From contig CM019715.1 in the NCBI GenBank assembly GCA_009760885.1, positions 24,331,642 to 24,395,641 on the forward strand: DNA of 64,000 nucleotides. Direction: 5' to 3'. Under the pieces are notes generated by a model that saw nothing but the letters and a program-made list of their open reading frames with translations, did not search any database and was not told the origin of the DNA. The translations under genes and the position numbers were made by a program. The stretch is from Achatina immaculata. Taxonomy: Eukaryota; Mollusca; Gastropoda; Stylommatophora; Achatinidae. Positions 10,380-23,370 of this stretch are shown here, in pieces. The first letter of the stretch is position 1, and each line of letters begins with the position of its first letter.

Positions 10380-13300
10380 CTTTGAACGAAAAGGACATAG
10401 AGTTAGGATTTTGTTTCTTGCCTCGACATTTTCAAATTCTTGGTCTATCTGTTATATTGTAGCTATAAAAGTGTATTGATTTGATGTTCTATGCGTCTAA
10501 CCAATGATGTGTAACTGAATCATGTGCTGTACAGGCACCAATACCAACTACGCACAAAAAAAAGCTATCAAATCTTATAAAAAATTAGTAAACAAACTTG
10601 AACGCAGCTTCATATATGTCATAAAAAGTAGCCTCTCTTCCTTAAATGTGTTTCCCTGTTTGTTTATTCTTTATGTTTTATATTATAAATGTTAATTTAA
10701 AATATAGATTTTCTTCTCTAAGTCTAATTTGTTTATCCTGTATGTTTCTGTATGAATATGGGATAAGCCGAAACGTCACAATTATGTCACAATTCTTTGT
10801 TCATACCCTTTTTAAACGTCTGTTTGCTATGACAGCTTTACTGCACAGTAACTTTGTATATATTTATATACTTATTTTGATATGTTTATACATGAAAATT
10901 GCAGTTGTAGAGAATACTAGAAGATAGATTCGAAAGGACATTGCCCATCGTCTGCCTTGAAACCTCTGACCTAACAGAGTTAAAGAAGGTTTAGCGCTTA
11001 CTTGACATGGTCATTCTGTAGTCTTTTCTCCACACTTCTGAGCTAAGCATTCAGATTATTAACAGGAGAGTGCGTACCAAAATTAAATTGTTAAAACAAC
11101 TTTTTAATCAAACAGAATTTGTGCAAAAGACAAAAACGTGTCGATGTTACTTATTGTCTGCTAGTTTGTTTGTTTGTTTGTTTGTTTGTTTGGAAATGAC
11201 TTCATCACAGTCAGGATTGTGTCAGAGAATGACCACTCCGCTTTCTCTGTTTAGTCTTCCGGACAACGTCATATGAACACACACATGAGCACTCACATGA
11301 GCACCCACATGAAAGAGGCACTCACCAGAGGTCCGGAAATCACAGCCAATTTTCTTTTCCTATGACGTGGCGAATATAGATATTATATGTAACTACAGAA
11401 AAAGATAGAAAACACCGTTACATGGCAATGGGTCGAAGAGCACAAGCCCACATATAACTGAATCCCTAACAACAACAACAACAACAACAACAAGAGTATT
11501 GTAAATGATGAACAAAAGTCCGTTTTTTACATCATTTTATGCACTAAATATTGTGTTTTGAATATTCAACATTATAACACAGAACACATAAATGTTACAT
11601 ATATAACACTCATAGGAATATAAGGGGACAATGGCTACGATCAATGACTAGTACAGTCACTGCCTGGAAAGAGAGCAATGATAAACTATCTTCTGGAAAT
11701 ATACCAAGAAAACCAAACAGCAACACTGAAGGTCAAATAGGAAAAAGATCTGGTGGTGAGTCCCCCAGGCCAGATAGATCTAATTTTAACACTGGGGAAG
11801 AGTGTGAGACAGAGGTCAGTACTAGTAATTGTGATGAAGGACAAAATCCTGACGGTGTTATTAAGGAAAACCCTTGCCTCAAGCTATAAAAAAAAGAAAA
11901 ATAAGAGTAGGAACATGGAATGTAAGAAGTATATAAGAGGGAAGTATCAAATAATAAGTGTCGAAATGAAAAGACGGGGATACACATTATGGGAATATAC
12001 GAACATCGATTGAAGGAGAATAGAGCGAGAATAATAATATCTTTATATACTCTGGTGGAGAATTAGGAGGAAAGAATGGAGTGGCTTTTTACTTGGACAA
12101 ATCATCATCAAAAGCAATACTAGGTTACAATCCAGTAAGTGATAGAATCCTCGCTATCAGACTTAAGGGCACTCCTAGAAATGTAACAATCATCCAGATA
12201 TATGCACCTACATCAGCAACAGAAGAAGTAGAAGACTTTTATAACACATGTCAAACGACGATAGACCAGGTACGGAAAAATGATATTGTATTAATAATGG
12301 GGGATTTTAATGCAAAGATTTGTACAGAAAGAGCAGAAGACGAGGGATATGTTGTAGGGAAATTTAGCATAGGACATAGAAATGAAGCAGGTACAATCTA
12401 ATGGCGTTTTGCATGGAAAATGAGCTAATGATTGCTAACACATTTTTTAAACAACATCCAAGAAGACTTTACACATTGATATTACCTGATGGGAAAACCA
12501 AGAATCAAATAGATTACATTTTACTGCAAAGAAGGTGGAGATCAAGCATAACTTAAGCAAAACTTTACCAGGTGCTGATTGTGACACGGACCATGAGTTA
12601 TTAATAGCAGACATGAAGATAAAGATGAAAATATACAGTTACGGGATCAAGACCACTCCGCTTTGATCCTACAAAAATACTAGAACAATACGGTATAGAA
12701 ATGAAGAACCGTTTCGAAATCCTGATGGCTGTATAGGATGAGATGACACCAGATGCAGGCCAGTGATATCTTAATAACAACGGCAAAAGACATGGTTCCA
12801 GTAAAGAAAACACAAAAGAATGGATAGATTACAGCAGGTACACTAAATATGATATAAAATAACATAAAGAAATGAAGACGCAATGGAAAGTGACAAACAA
12901 ACAACAAAGAGGAGTATAAATCTTTAACACAAGAAGTACGAAGAAATATAAGAAAAGAAAAAAACAATACATACAAGACTGTTGTGAAAGAATAGAAGGA
13001 CTTTAAAAGTGTGAAACAGATAGTGAAATGCTTAAAGAAATGATCCATTGACGAGAAATTTCACACCTAGGCTACATGTAATTTGTGACGAGATGAGGAA
13101 TACTTTGACAGAGACAGACGAAATTCTAGAAAGATAGAAGGAATATTGCAGAGAAATGTATGAAACAACTGACTGTGAAAGCAAAAATCAACAGTATGAA
13201 TTATTATTCTAGAAGAAAGAAACCGAACCAACAATAGAAGAGGTTTTATGGCCAATAATGAAAAATGGTAAATCACAAGGATGTGATGAGATCGCAGCTG

Positions 13301-14374
13301 AAGTTATTAAAGCAGGAGGAAAGGAATGTGCAACAATCTATGATGCACTATGTACAAAAATATGGCATTCAGGTATTTGGCCAAAAGAATGGAAAAGAAC
13401 TGTATTCATACCACTGCCAAAAAAGGGTAACTTCAAATTATATACAGACTATAGAACCGTTGCCCTGATTAGTCATGCCAATAAAATTCTATTAAAATCA
13501 TAATAGGTAGACTTTGTAAGAAAACAGAAGAAGAAGTAAATGTGATCCAAGCTGGTTTTAGAGAAAGAAGAAAATCAAGAGATCATATATTCAATAGAAG
13601 ATTAATAATAGAGAAATGCGAGAATTTAATGTGAATCTATATTTATCCTTTATAAACTATTCAAGGGCATTTGACTGTATACAACACTAGAAACTTTGGA
13701 AATTAATGAAAAAAATGCTATTTCCAACACATTTGATACAATTAACATCACTGCTGTATCTAGACCAACAGGCAGCAGTGAGAATAAATGGTGAAAGAAC
13801 AACTTGATTTGACATAAAAAAGGTGCATATTGTAGGCTTAAACTTGTATACTGAAATTATAATGAGGAATGTTAGAGAAGATGTAGACAAATAATATTTC
13901 GATGCCATAACAATTGGAGGTTATGAAATACCAGAAATTAGATATGCTGATGACACAGTATTACTGTCCACAACACAAAAAGGAATGAAAAAACTAATTA
14001 TGTCAGTCCGTAAAAACAGCGAAGAGCAAAACCTCTATGTTAATGCGAAGAAAACTAAACTGATGACAACTGACAAAACAAACAAGGCAGCTGAAATATG
14101 TATTGATGAGGAAAAAACTGGAAGAAGTGGAGAGTTTTAAATATTTTTGATCACTACTAATTAATAATGGAGATACAATGATGGAAATTAAAAGGAGGAC
14201 ATCTATCGCTCTTCAGAAAGTAAAACAACCAAAAAGCTGTGGAGAGGAACAGATAGAACTAGAAACATAAGATTTTTAAGGGCATGCATCTTCCACATCG
14301 CAACATATGCCTGTGAGATCTGGACACTTAACAAAACAGCTGAGAAACACATAAATGCCTTTGAATGTAAATGC
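10155..14374. repeat. Tandem segmental duplication, copy 2 (4.22 kb)
   Basis: Direct copy of 5915-10144. It continues past the duplication end into the rest of the LINE 3' region, so this is the copy joined to the original downstream sequence. The joint near 10144-10155 shares the short string CACTTT with the upstream edge of copy 1. Confidence 0.93.
10335..10376. repeat. (GA)n microsatellite in duplication copy 2
   Basis: Counterpart of 6095-6134, about one GA unit longer. Confidence 0.95.
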
Positions 14375-14715
14375 TACAGAAGAGTTCTTCAAATGTCATA
14401 GACACAAAAAGAACAAATATATCCATACAACAAGAATTCTGCATATTGAAGAAGACTGGCTAGTAAAGTGGATTAACCAGAGAAAACTTAAATATTTTGG
14501 ACACATTAAAGGTCATGATAGTTTAAAGAAGACCGTTTTGGTAGGGTAATAATGGGAAAAAGAAAGAGAGGAAGACCAAGGCGAAGATGGCTGCAAGACA
14601 TCGTTGATAATCTGCAAATGGATGGATCATCTTGCTTATAACCGAGAGGCCTACAGGAGTGCTGTTAGGGAGGCAAAGTTCCGCAAGGGACATGCAAATG
14701 ACTGACTGAGGAATG
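11633..14715 (+). pseudogene. Decayed RTE-like LINE, copy 2, with 3' end
   Basis: Same relic as 7400-10144, with nearly all the same frameshifts and stops, so the decay preceded the duplication. Shared blocks are the frame at 11644-11889, endonuclease at 12081-12401, reverse transcriptase at 13258-13503 and RYADDT near 13940. This copy also keeps the 3' region to about 14715. That region includes KINQRKLKYFGH-like and GKRKRGRPRRRWLQDIVDNL segments, a hallmark also seen in fragments at 35570-35985, 39420-39780 and 58070-58640. Confidence 0.85.
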
Positions 14716-15160
14716 TAAGGAAGTTAAGCAGGCTCAATTTTTGTTGGAGCGTTATACACTCCTGCGCTGACTCACACACGTTCGTACTTACGGCAAATAT
14801 CTCATAGGAAAAATTTGGAAAAGTAGACAAAACTGGCCGCTACAGGCCGCTGAGGCCGTGCTCATTACGTTTATCAATTGTGCGTCGCTGTCAGCCATAC
14901 AATTCTAAACTGTACATATCTTAATTGTGACAGAGTAGTGTACCTCATATGTGTACATGTATATATGTATATTTTTGTGTGTCATTAAACAAATTATTAC
15001 GATTTGGTTCTTTATTCACAGATTCAAATTTTCTAATTAACTTTGACCAAATTACTGCACTAATTTAGTATTGTGTTTGTAATTTAAAGTGTTGATTTTG
15101 TAACATATTATAGTAGTGAACTGTAGTTACTATGTGACCTCCGCCTAACCTCCGACATGG
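14716..15160. other. Intergenic, nothing recognised
   Basis: AT-rich sequence after the LINE 3' end with no open frame of interest. Confidence 0.4.
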
Positions 15161-15164
15161 GGAT

Positions 15165-15515
15165 GATGATGCTACCAGCTTTGGCAATCACCGACCCATA
15201 GTTGAGTGCTGAGGTCCGGGTTAGCGAACCATAGTCGACCAAGACCCTGTTCCACTTCTTGGTTGGTACCCCTAGTAACAGGCCTAGTCTAGCTGAGGAA
15301 ACAGAGATCGCTATAGTCCCCATATTGGTGGAGTGCGCCAGGGAGGTATTGCGCACTCTCTGCTATTTTTAGCTGTACTAAGCGACTAAAAACTAGCCGC
15401 CATAACCTGCTGAGAAGTGGGCATGATGCTGTGCCTCAACAGTTTCACAGCATTGGCTGTAGAGAACATCAGCTCACATGTCAAAGGAGATTGAAGAACA
15501 AGAAGTAGAAGAAAG
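15165..15515 (+). repeat. Dispersed repeat X, copy 1
   Basis: Shares an ordered set of blocks with 23045-23370 and 27110-27786: a GGCAATCAxCGACCCATAG-like start, GACCAAGACCCTGT, TTGGTACCCC(C)AGTAA, AGGCCTxGxCTxG, ATAGTCCCCA, a purine-poor middle and GATGxTGTGCCTC. The right end is rich in AAGAAG. The size of about 350 bp and the AAG-rich tail suggest a SINE or a LINE 3' end, but I found no coding or tRNA-like part that settles it. Confidence 0.65.
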
Positions 15516-17640
15516 GCCGACATACGACCACATAAGGCTGTAAGTTGGGGAATGGCTATGGTTGCTTAGAAGGGGCTCTCATCTTTGTACTCCAGAGATG
15601 TCCACAGGTGTACCAATCATTGTTTCTGTCAGCGTACAATGCGTATCACTCATCCTGTATTTGTTGAAATCTTCCTGGTGATTTTAATTAGTCGTTCATG
15701 TTGTGCAACAACCAGTTTTAAATCTTTCACAGATCTCATGAATATGAAATGGTTACATTTCTTATCCTAATAGTAATTGCTTATATATTGTTAATTTATT
15801 ATTTCCCTTCTGCATGTTTGTTGTCCGCAACAATAAATGTTTCTTCTCTCTCTGCCTGAAACTAATATGTTTTTGTTTGATTTTTACTTGCGTCAAAGCT
15901 GTATTTGTTTTCTACCTCACAATCACAATGTATATCTTTTATATACTTCGTTGTTAAAGCAGTAATTTCAATATTTTTTCCAAATCTTTCAACGTTTTGT
16001 TTCTAAATACGTAAATATATAATATTACCTCGGTTATAGGCTAAATTGTCCTTCCTGTTTCTGGTTCAGTTATAACATCGGCACTTCAATTCGAAGTCAG
16101 ATATATGTCCAGAGTTTGAGTGTCCACATATGCGGCTCTAACAGCAAGAAATCAAGAATACAGAATGAAAAAGGCATTGAAATAGCTTGCAAGAAAAGCA
16201 GTTTCCCTCTCCCTCCTCTGAAATTGAAAGGCTTTTGAATATTAAATTGGAAAAAAAAACATTATTCGTTATCTGCCCCTGTGTAAACGTTTGTCTGCCT
16301 AAAATACACATAGTCTTGTCAAATATGAAAAGCAAGCAAACATTTTAATCTAATACATAAAATAACACTATATTTCAATATCGACTTGTTTCTTGTTGAC
16401 AGATGACCTTCCTAGTGCTTTAAATCCACCTGGTTTTTTTTTAAAGTGAACTTCTTACTGTACGTTTACTCTCTTGTTGTAGAGTTCACTACCACCCTGC
16501 AAACCAATTTATTTTCTCTGCATTTGGGGAAATTCCAAGAGCGAAATGAGCATTGTCAATTATCTGGAAACAGCTTCATATTTATATCGTTTATAATGGT
16601 AAAGTGATATTTTATTTTACACGTTTATTTGTAAACTCTTGTTTTTCTTCCTCCTAAATCTCTTCTTTTTTATTTTATCTGTTTATCCTAACATATGTTT
16701 CTCATAATATCGGGTTCTCTTATCATATGTTTCTGCTAATATCTGTTTCTTTTAATATCTATTTCTCGTAAAATATGTTTCTCCCATTTTATGTTTCCCC
16801 GTCATTCACATCGTTCTCGCTCGTTGGCTTTATATCCTTTTAAGAAATTTTCCAAGCCTCTAAGTGCATAAGCATAATTGTACCGAATGATTATGCGTAC
16901 TATATATATATATATATAAGGTCAGTTTTGTAATATAATCATCGCGTTGATCAGTGATACTAGGTTTACCGTTTTAATGTTGGATTGTTCTTGTTTTGTT
17001 GTGATATCATTGGAACTGCCAAATTTTCATTCTCAGCGACCACGAAGATTTTCAAAGAACAAACATCATGCCGACATGGAATGAGTGACAGTGCCTGCCT
17101 ACAGCAGACGTAACGAACAAGCTTCTCTGCAGACTCTGCCAGCATGGAGACTGTCATGAAACAGGTTCTGGCTCAGGGAGCACGTTAGCCTAATTCTGAG
17201 GGCGCCAACAAGAGCTGAGGTAAAGTCTTGGCTGTCTAAGATTCGCCTACAGAAAACTGCCATCTAGCTTCACAAGCACTGAAGCTCCAGAATATTAGCT
17301 TAATGGTACAATGATTTACCGTACGTCTTTGTTATGATCCAGACTCTGCAGTAATCCTGCCAATTATCTAATAATTCTGGGTGTGACTTTTTTCTAATGA
17401 TATCTCGTTGGTAGAGACAAGAGTTACAAGGGTATTAACAAGTAAATTTGTTTTTAATAATGTGACATAGAATTAACCTACATAATCTCCAGAACGTCCG
17501 TTTTGTCGTATTTCTGATTAACCAGACCTAGTTAAACACCTAACTGATGATCTCCTTGGCAAAAGAGATGATCAGACAACCAGTTATGGACGTGGCACAT
17601 AACATAAGCAACAGTAAAAAAGAAAAGTCCTGTAGATGTG
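15516..17640. other. Intergenic, nothing recognised
   Basis: AT-rich sequence with a short (TA)n tract at about 16902-16918. The open frames here are short and show no motif or repeat that I recognise. Confidence 0.4.
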
Positions 17641-17649
17641 ATATGGACA

Positions 17650-18190
17650 AGAACTAAAAACTTTAATTCTATGCATACTACCCCAAGAAGACAACCCAAA
17701 TTATCTAGGAATAAACTTTGACAAAAGACTGACATGGGGACCACATTTAGGAGAGGAAAGCTACTCAAAAACTCAGGATCGTGAAAAAACTATCAACAAG
17801 CAGCTAGGGAGAGGACATACAAACTACAAGACAATTTTATGTAGGAAATGTGCGCCCAATACTAAATGGCCACATACCCAACACTAAATGGCCACATACG
17901 CACCACTAAATGACCACATACGCAACACTAGATGACCACATATAAGCAACACTAGATGACCACATACGCAACACTAGATGTCCATATACGCAACACTAGA
18001 TGGCCACATACGCAACACTAGATGACCACATAAGCAACACTAGATGACCACATACGCAACACTAGATGTCCATATACGCAACACTAGATGGCCACATACG
18101 CAACAGCAGCAAATTCAAATCTCCAAAAACTGAACAAGATCCAAAACGCAGAACTCGGAATCATTAGAGGATGATAAAATTATTTAAGAA
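17650..18190 (+). pseudogene. Jockey-like LINE reverse transcriptase fragment split by a minisatellite
   Basis: 17690-17740 reads NYLGINFDKRLTWGPHL, the usual block after the RT catalytic core in Jockey-type LINEs. 18105-18165 reads ATAANSNLQKLNKIQNAELG, the block that follows about 40-50 residues later. Between them, at 17860-18106, lies a 21-24-bp tandem repeat built from the LINE sequence itself. Stops and frameshifts make it a relic. Confidence 0.7.
17860..18106. repeat. 21-24-bp minisatellite inside a LINE relic
   Basis: About eleven copies of a unit containing ACACTAGATGGCCACATACG. The CTAAATGGCCACATACGCAAC string at its edges belongs to the flanking reverse transcriptase sequence. Confidence 0.9.
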
Positions 18191-18690
18191 AAAAGTAGAA
18201 ACAGCTTTATCAATTAACGAGTACACAGCCATGACGTTTCTGTTTGTGTCTTAATCATACAAAACATATAGGACAAGGAAATGGGGAAGTAAGATAAAAT
18301 ACATGTATAAAATCATATGAATTCACATCCAACAAATAGGAATTGAAAAAAAAAAAGAATAAGTGGAGCACTTACCTGTAACTTGTAAGAACCTGTGTCT
18401 GGGAGTGCGTATTGTAGAGTGTTGAGACTTGGGATGTGTGATAGATAAGAATCAAAGAGGGTAGGGACCTAGGAAACGAGAGAGTGATACAGTGGTAACC
18501 GGGAGCAAGGTAAGTGGAATAGGTGAATGTGACTGGGGGGATTTTGGACTTTAATGCAGTGAAGAGGTTCTGAAATATGTTTTACAGGTGAGGAAGTAGT
18601 AGAATTTAGTAACTATAATCAGAGACTGGCATCCTTGCAAACGTTCTCATATGTGCTACGTCTTCCGTTTCAACACCAACGGAATGATGG
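18191..18690. other. Intergenic, nothing recognised
   Basis: Purine-rich single-copy sequence with no supported gene. Confidence 0.35.
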
Positions 18691-18696
18691 AGCCAG

Positions 18697-19130
18697 TCAC
18701 ACACTGGTTGTTGGTAATGGGTGACGCGCTAAACCACTTCTTTCGGAAAAACGTCCACTTCCCCACATCTTCCCAAATTCGATAATCCTCATTATGTGAT
18801 TGCCGTCGTATAACCCGATGTTGTCCTCCATACGCAGCCTATCCAAAGTGGCTTTTACAATCTCCTCCTCGTCCATTCTTAGGGTTCCCTGAATTGATGC
18901 CGTGCCTGCCAGCTTGTCTGGTTTCTCATTGTCCTTGACTCCCCCCATGATCCGGGCAGTAGATCCACGTCAAACTGGATAACCGAGATCCCTCTAGATG
19001 CTAGACTTACGCCATGCGGAAATGTCTCTCAGTTCTCCCTAACATGCTTTGGGAGTCTGTTACAATGACCCCATGCCGGTCGTCCTGCACCACCAACCAG
19101 AAAATGGAACTTGTTACCGAGGGAATATGA
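18697..19130 (-). pseudogene. LINE ribonuclease H fragment
   Basis: On the minus strand, VTDSQSML near 19045 (active-site TDSQ box) is followed after a gap by SRLSSLTWIYCP near 18980 and GGVKDNEKPDKLAGTASIQ at 18890-18948. This matches the GHxGVxGNExAD region of RNase H in RNH-bearing LINEs. The His of the expected GHxG is replaced, stops interrupt the frame, and the fragment lacks an adjoining reverse transcriptase. Confidence 0.7.
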
Positions 19131-20920
19131 TTATGGAGAAGGGAATTGTTAAACACAGTACAGCTGAATTTCGAGTTCAAGCCACGTGGCTCCAGCGTCC
19201 TATATTCCTATATTCTCAAGCTTAACTAAGAGGTAACATGCTTACCAGTCTTCACCACTACTGGACAATATTTGATCCCTACTTCATCACTGGGCTACCG
19301 TCCGTCATTACGTTAGGGGGTAATGACAAGGCTTTGGTAAGATCTGGTTTACAGGTCCTGATGATTGCCTGTTCTTCTTAACACTACCGTCTCCCTTGCC
19401 ACTAAATTTGTTAAAACCAAATCTTGGAATTACATATATTCTCAAGCAGAGATGCTTGAAATCCTGAAGATACAGAACCATTCAGTACGCGACGTGGCGA
19501 CACGCATAATCCATCCTGGTTTTCCTTTCTGTATTCTCTGTAGTCATCAATATCTCTGTGGGTGTCTGTTGCACAGATTCCTTGAGGGTTCATCGATTGT
19601 TTCAATTTTTTTCTATGTTGCTAAATCTGTTACTTATTATTGAGCTGTACTGTTCTTGCACGTCTTGATCTCTTTTTAGTTGTCTTATATGCACATTTTC
19701 TTTCCGTCCTTTTGTTCTTAGTCTCTTCATCGTAATCCTCATACTAGCAATATAGAAGTATATGTCCAAATATATGAGACGTAAGTCCAAGAGACTATTC
19801 TGTCAATGTTTTGAGACGCATAGTCAAATGTTGTCTTTGAACGTTAAATTATACGACGGATAAAAATTATAAGATTAGCATAAAGATTAGCTTGAGAGGT
19901 TCTGGTGGAGCAAAAACTCTGGTTAAAAGCAGGAATATGGTTTATGGTCAAAGAAATGTGACTCGTGTAAATATTTTAATTAATTCCCTTGAATATTATT
20001 GATTATTCTGTCGAGAAAATTCTCCATATACCAGGCGTGCAGCTCATGTTTTTCAAGAAGGTCCAGTCTGTGAGGATAGGAAGGAGGTGATTAAATTTTT
20101 GGGCAGTCGAGAGTTAGGTTCTATTCGGTTAGGATGTTTTATTTTCGTTAGTAATGTAACTGTAAAACTGGTGATTGTCAGCGTAATTATAATGTTTGTG
20201 ATTAAGAGAAGTCTTGGAGGGATTGTGTACTATTGTCATTTAGCATTCTATGGTGGCTATCTTTTTGTGAGATGTAAATCGTCTAGATTTTCCTTGTTAT
20301 TGTATGCTGATAGGTTTGAGGTACGACATTATATATTTTCACTAACACGAATTCATTGGCCAACATCATCATCATGTCGCGTTAAATAAATGTATTTGTG
20401 TGATCGGGAACTGGATGCTTCGAGTCGACTGATTTAGCGTTATGGTTGGAAGGATCCTGGGTTGAAAGTTGAAAATCAGAGGAGGAGGTATGTACGAACG
20501 GCCTACAAGTCTGAAGTACCATTGAGTAGTGGTGATTTGGATGCTTATTAATATATACAGGAATAATTAAAAAATATAAGATAAGAAATGAACGACTTAA
20601 GAAAATATTAACCATCATCAGTCATTATCAGTCAGTCCAGAGAAACACATGATCTGTATTGCAATCTGCGTCCGGTCTCATTTTCATAATTATTAATGAA
20701 TTTTTTATCTCTTATTGATAATGACTTAGTCTATCTGAATCCGTGTTTTTTTTTTATCTGGTGATTCTGAGAAGAGTCCAACCAACCACTGAGCGTACAG
20801 CAATGGTTGGTCTGATCTCTTCTAACCTGGCTGAAAAAGTTCAGAGTGTAAGAAGAAAAGCAGTCGCGTGTCCAGCCATTGATGAGGGGGCCTCGTAGAG
20901 TGCAAGGAATGTTTTCCTCT
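19131..20920. other. Intergenic, nothing recognised
   Basis: The longest open frame (20087-20389, 100 codons, hydrophobic) has no start context, paralogue or motif to support it. I treat it as chance in AT-rich DNA. Confidence 0.4.
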
Positions 20921-20924
20921 GTGG

Positions 20925-21302
20925 ATTATGTGCACGTATTATTAAGATTTTTTGTGTGGGTTATGTGCATGTATTATTAAGATTTTGTGTGTGGATTATG
21001 TGCATGTATTATTAAGATTTTTTTTGTGGATTATGTGCATGTATTATTAAGATTTTTTGTGTGGATTATGTGCATGTATTATTAAGAATGTGTTTGTGGA
21101 TTATGTGCATGTATTATTAAGAATGTGTATGTGGATTATCGCATGTATTATTAAGAATGTGTTTGTGGATTATGTGCAAGTATTATTAAGAATGTGTTTG
21201 TGGATTATTTGCATGTATTATTAAGAATGTGTTTGTATGGATTATCGCATGTATTATTAAGAATGTGTTTGTGGATTATGTGCATGTATTATTAAGAATG
21301 TT
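20925..21302. repeat. ~33-bp minisatellite, about 12 copies
   Basis: Units of GTGGATTATGTGCATGTATT followed by ATTAAGATTTTTTGT or ATTAAGAATGTGTTT. The second ending predominates towards the right, so the array has two unit subtypes. Confidence 0.93.
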
Positions 21303-23040
21303 ATAGAAGTTTATTTGGCGTCGTAAGTATGGTGTAGTCGTGTGTGAATAATCAATTCTTCCTGCCATGAATTCAAGTGAGTCTTGTTTTGTGTATGTGT
21401 TTATGAGTTGTAAGATTTCTTTGTGTGTGAGAAGGATGATCTAAGTCAGTGGGGAAGAGAGAATGTGTGGAGCTTGTGTGATGTGCAGGGTGTACCTGGA
21501 GTTATATGGGGTGTTCAGCGTTTCATACAACACTGCGTTGATGATGTAGTTATTCCCCTTATTTTGTACGCCCATGTTTTCATTCAGGGTTACGTTAAAG
21601 AATATTTGATCGCATTGATGAGTTATTAAAAATGGCCATAGAAGAGTAACTCAGCAAGTCATATGTATGGATTTTCATTATTGATATATTACATGAATAA
21701 TTATTTTCACGCTAATGAGCATGTTGTTAGAAAACTCATGTTTTGGTTGTAAATACCATAAATAAAAGTAAAATTCCTGTTTCCATGCCATTAAAGCATA
21801 TTGGAGATATGATGTTAGGCCCGTATTTCCACGACCTTCAGCAAATGAAAGTGTGATGTATGTTTTGTTAAAAATTAGCAACTCTAGAGGCCTCCAGTAA
21901 TGAGGAAGCGAGGAGGGATGTGATGTTAATAGTTGTCATTTATTATAGTCGCTCTCTATATATTTTATGTTGTTCTTCATGAGCGACTTGATGAGCATTT
22001 TGATTATATGGGTATTGATTTTTCAGAACTGATGAAATTGATTGGTTTGAATTGATGCATGTGATATTTTTTTATATATTTTGTTTATATGTTATGTCTT
22101 GATGTTACCTGTCGTTGTTATTAATAACCCTGTACGTTCCAATCGGAGAGTAACTGAAATTAGTGTTCATTTTGTTTACTACAGACTGAATGAATGACGG
22201 GGAAGATGTAGATTCTGCTGTGTGTGTTGTTTGAACACGAATAAAGAGTTCCTATATCATGCCATGGACATTTAGTTTTGTGTTATGTTTCTGCGATAAG
22301 CTGAGAGTGAGTGGGCGAAGGTCAGGAGAGACTGCTAGAGAACACAGGGTCTGAGACCTGCTTAACAAATTCTTTTTTTTTATGCATTAGAAATCCACTT
22401 CCCTTCTGTATATAGCTGATGAAGAGTTACAACCAATCCTACAGAAAGAGGATTGGTTGAGAGAGGAAAGAAGGGAGAGGAAGAGAGAGAGAGAGAGACT
22501 GTTCTCTCAGAAAGTCCACACAGAAACACTATTCTATGATAGTCTTCAGCGAAAGGAAAATCAATACTCTAATTCGGGTACTGCCATATATCGCTGCTAA
22601 CACGTTTCCTAGGTCACGTGATAAAGTGCTCTGTGGGTCTATCATGACTTCTCTTGTTCGAGTTTCTATATTTAGAAAATTGCTACATTATCTGGTGTCT
22701 TGTTTATCACACGCCTGGTTGTTTGGCTCGTAGTACAATAGTTGTTATAAGACGCACAACGAGGTTAGGCCAGACATTACACAGTAATAACACTTTTACG
22801 AAAGACCAGTGACCTTCAATGGTTCATTCTGTTTGGCTGATCATTAACAGGCTCTACCAGTTGCATATGCTGAAGATAGTCTCTCATTATTTATTCAGCG
22901 TTGCTATCTATTAGTCTCTCGTTATTTATTCAGCGTTGCTATCTACTCGTATTCAAGATGAATAAGTGGTCCCAAACCACTGCTACAGTGTACCTAAAAA
23001 GAGAACTACATTATCATAAATTTCCATCTCATACACCTGA
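21303..23040. other. Intergenic, one small hairpin
   Basis: No gene supported. A perfect 10-bp stem (AACCAATCCT at 22431, AGGATTGGTT at 22449) with an 8-base loop follows a GCTGATGAAGAG string. A short GA tract lies at about 22482-22498. 22890-22940 holds a short direct duplication of TATTTATTCAGCGTTGCTAT. Confidence 0.4.
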
Positions 23041-23044
23041 AGAC

Positions 23045-23370
23045 GTTGTCAGTTTTGACAATCAGCGACCCATAGCTGACATACTAACGTCAGGGTTGGC
23101 CGACTATATTGACCAAGACCCTGTCCGTCCCTTCCGTTGGTACCCCCAGTAATAGGCCTAGCCTGGCTAACTGGGCAGAGATCACCGTGGTCCCCATGGA
23201 GGTGGAGTCTGTTAAAGAAATTAAACACCCTCTGCTTTTTAGCTGCAGCCAGATATTGAAAAAAAATAGCCGCTATAACGCGCTCTCAAGCCGACATGGT
23301 GCTGTGCTTCAACACCTTCACAGCATCGACTGCATAGATCACCACTCGCAGTTCCAGGGAGACAGAATAC
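23045..23370 (+). repeat. Dispersed repeat X, copy 2
   Basis: Matches 15165-15515 block for block (CAGCGACCCATAGCTGAC, GACCAAGACCCTGTC, GGTACCCCCAGTAATAGGCC, CATGGTGCTGTGCTTCAACA), with single-copy internal sequence. Confidence 0.65.

Noticed and set aside
20087..20389. 100-codon hydrophobic frame considered as a membrane protein
   Set aside because: No signal peptide, splice partner, paralogue or motif; such frames are expected in AT-rich DNA.
22420..22460. GCTGATGAAGAG followed by a hairpin considered as a hammerhead ribozyme
   Set aside because: The hairpin does not lie between the CUGAUGA and GAAA parts in the required way, and no matching stems I and III were found.
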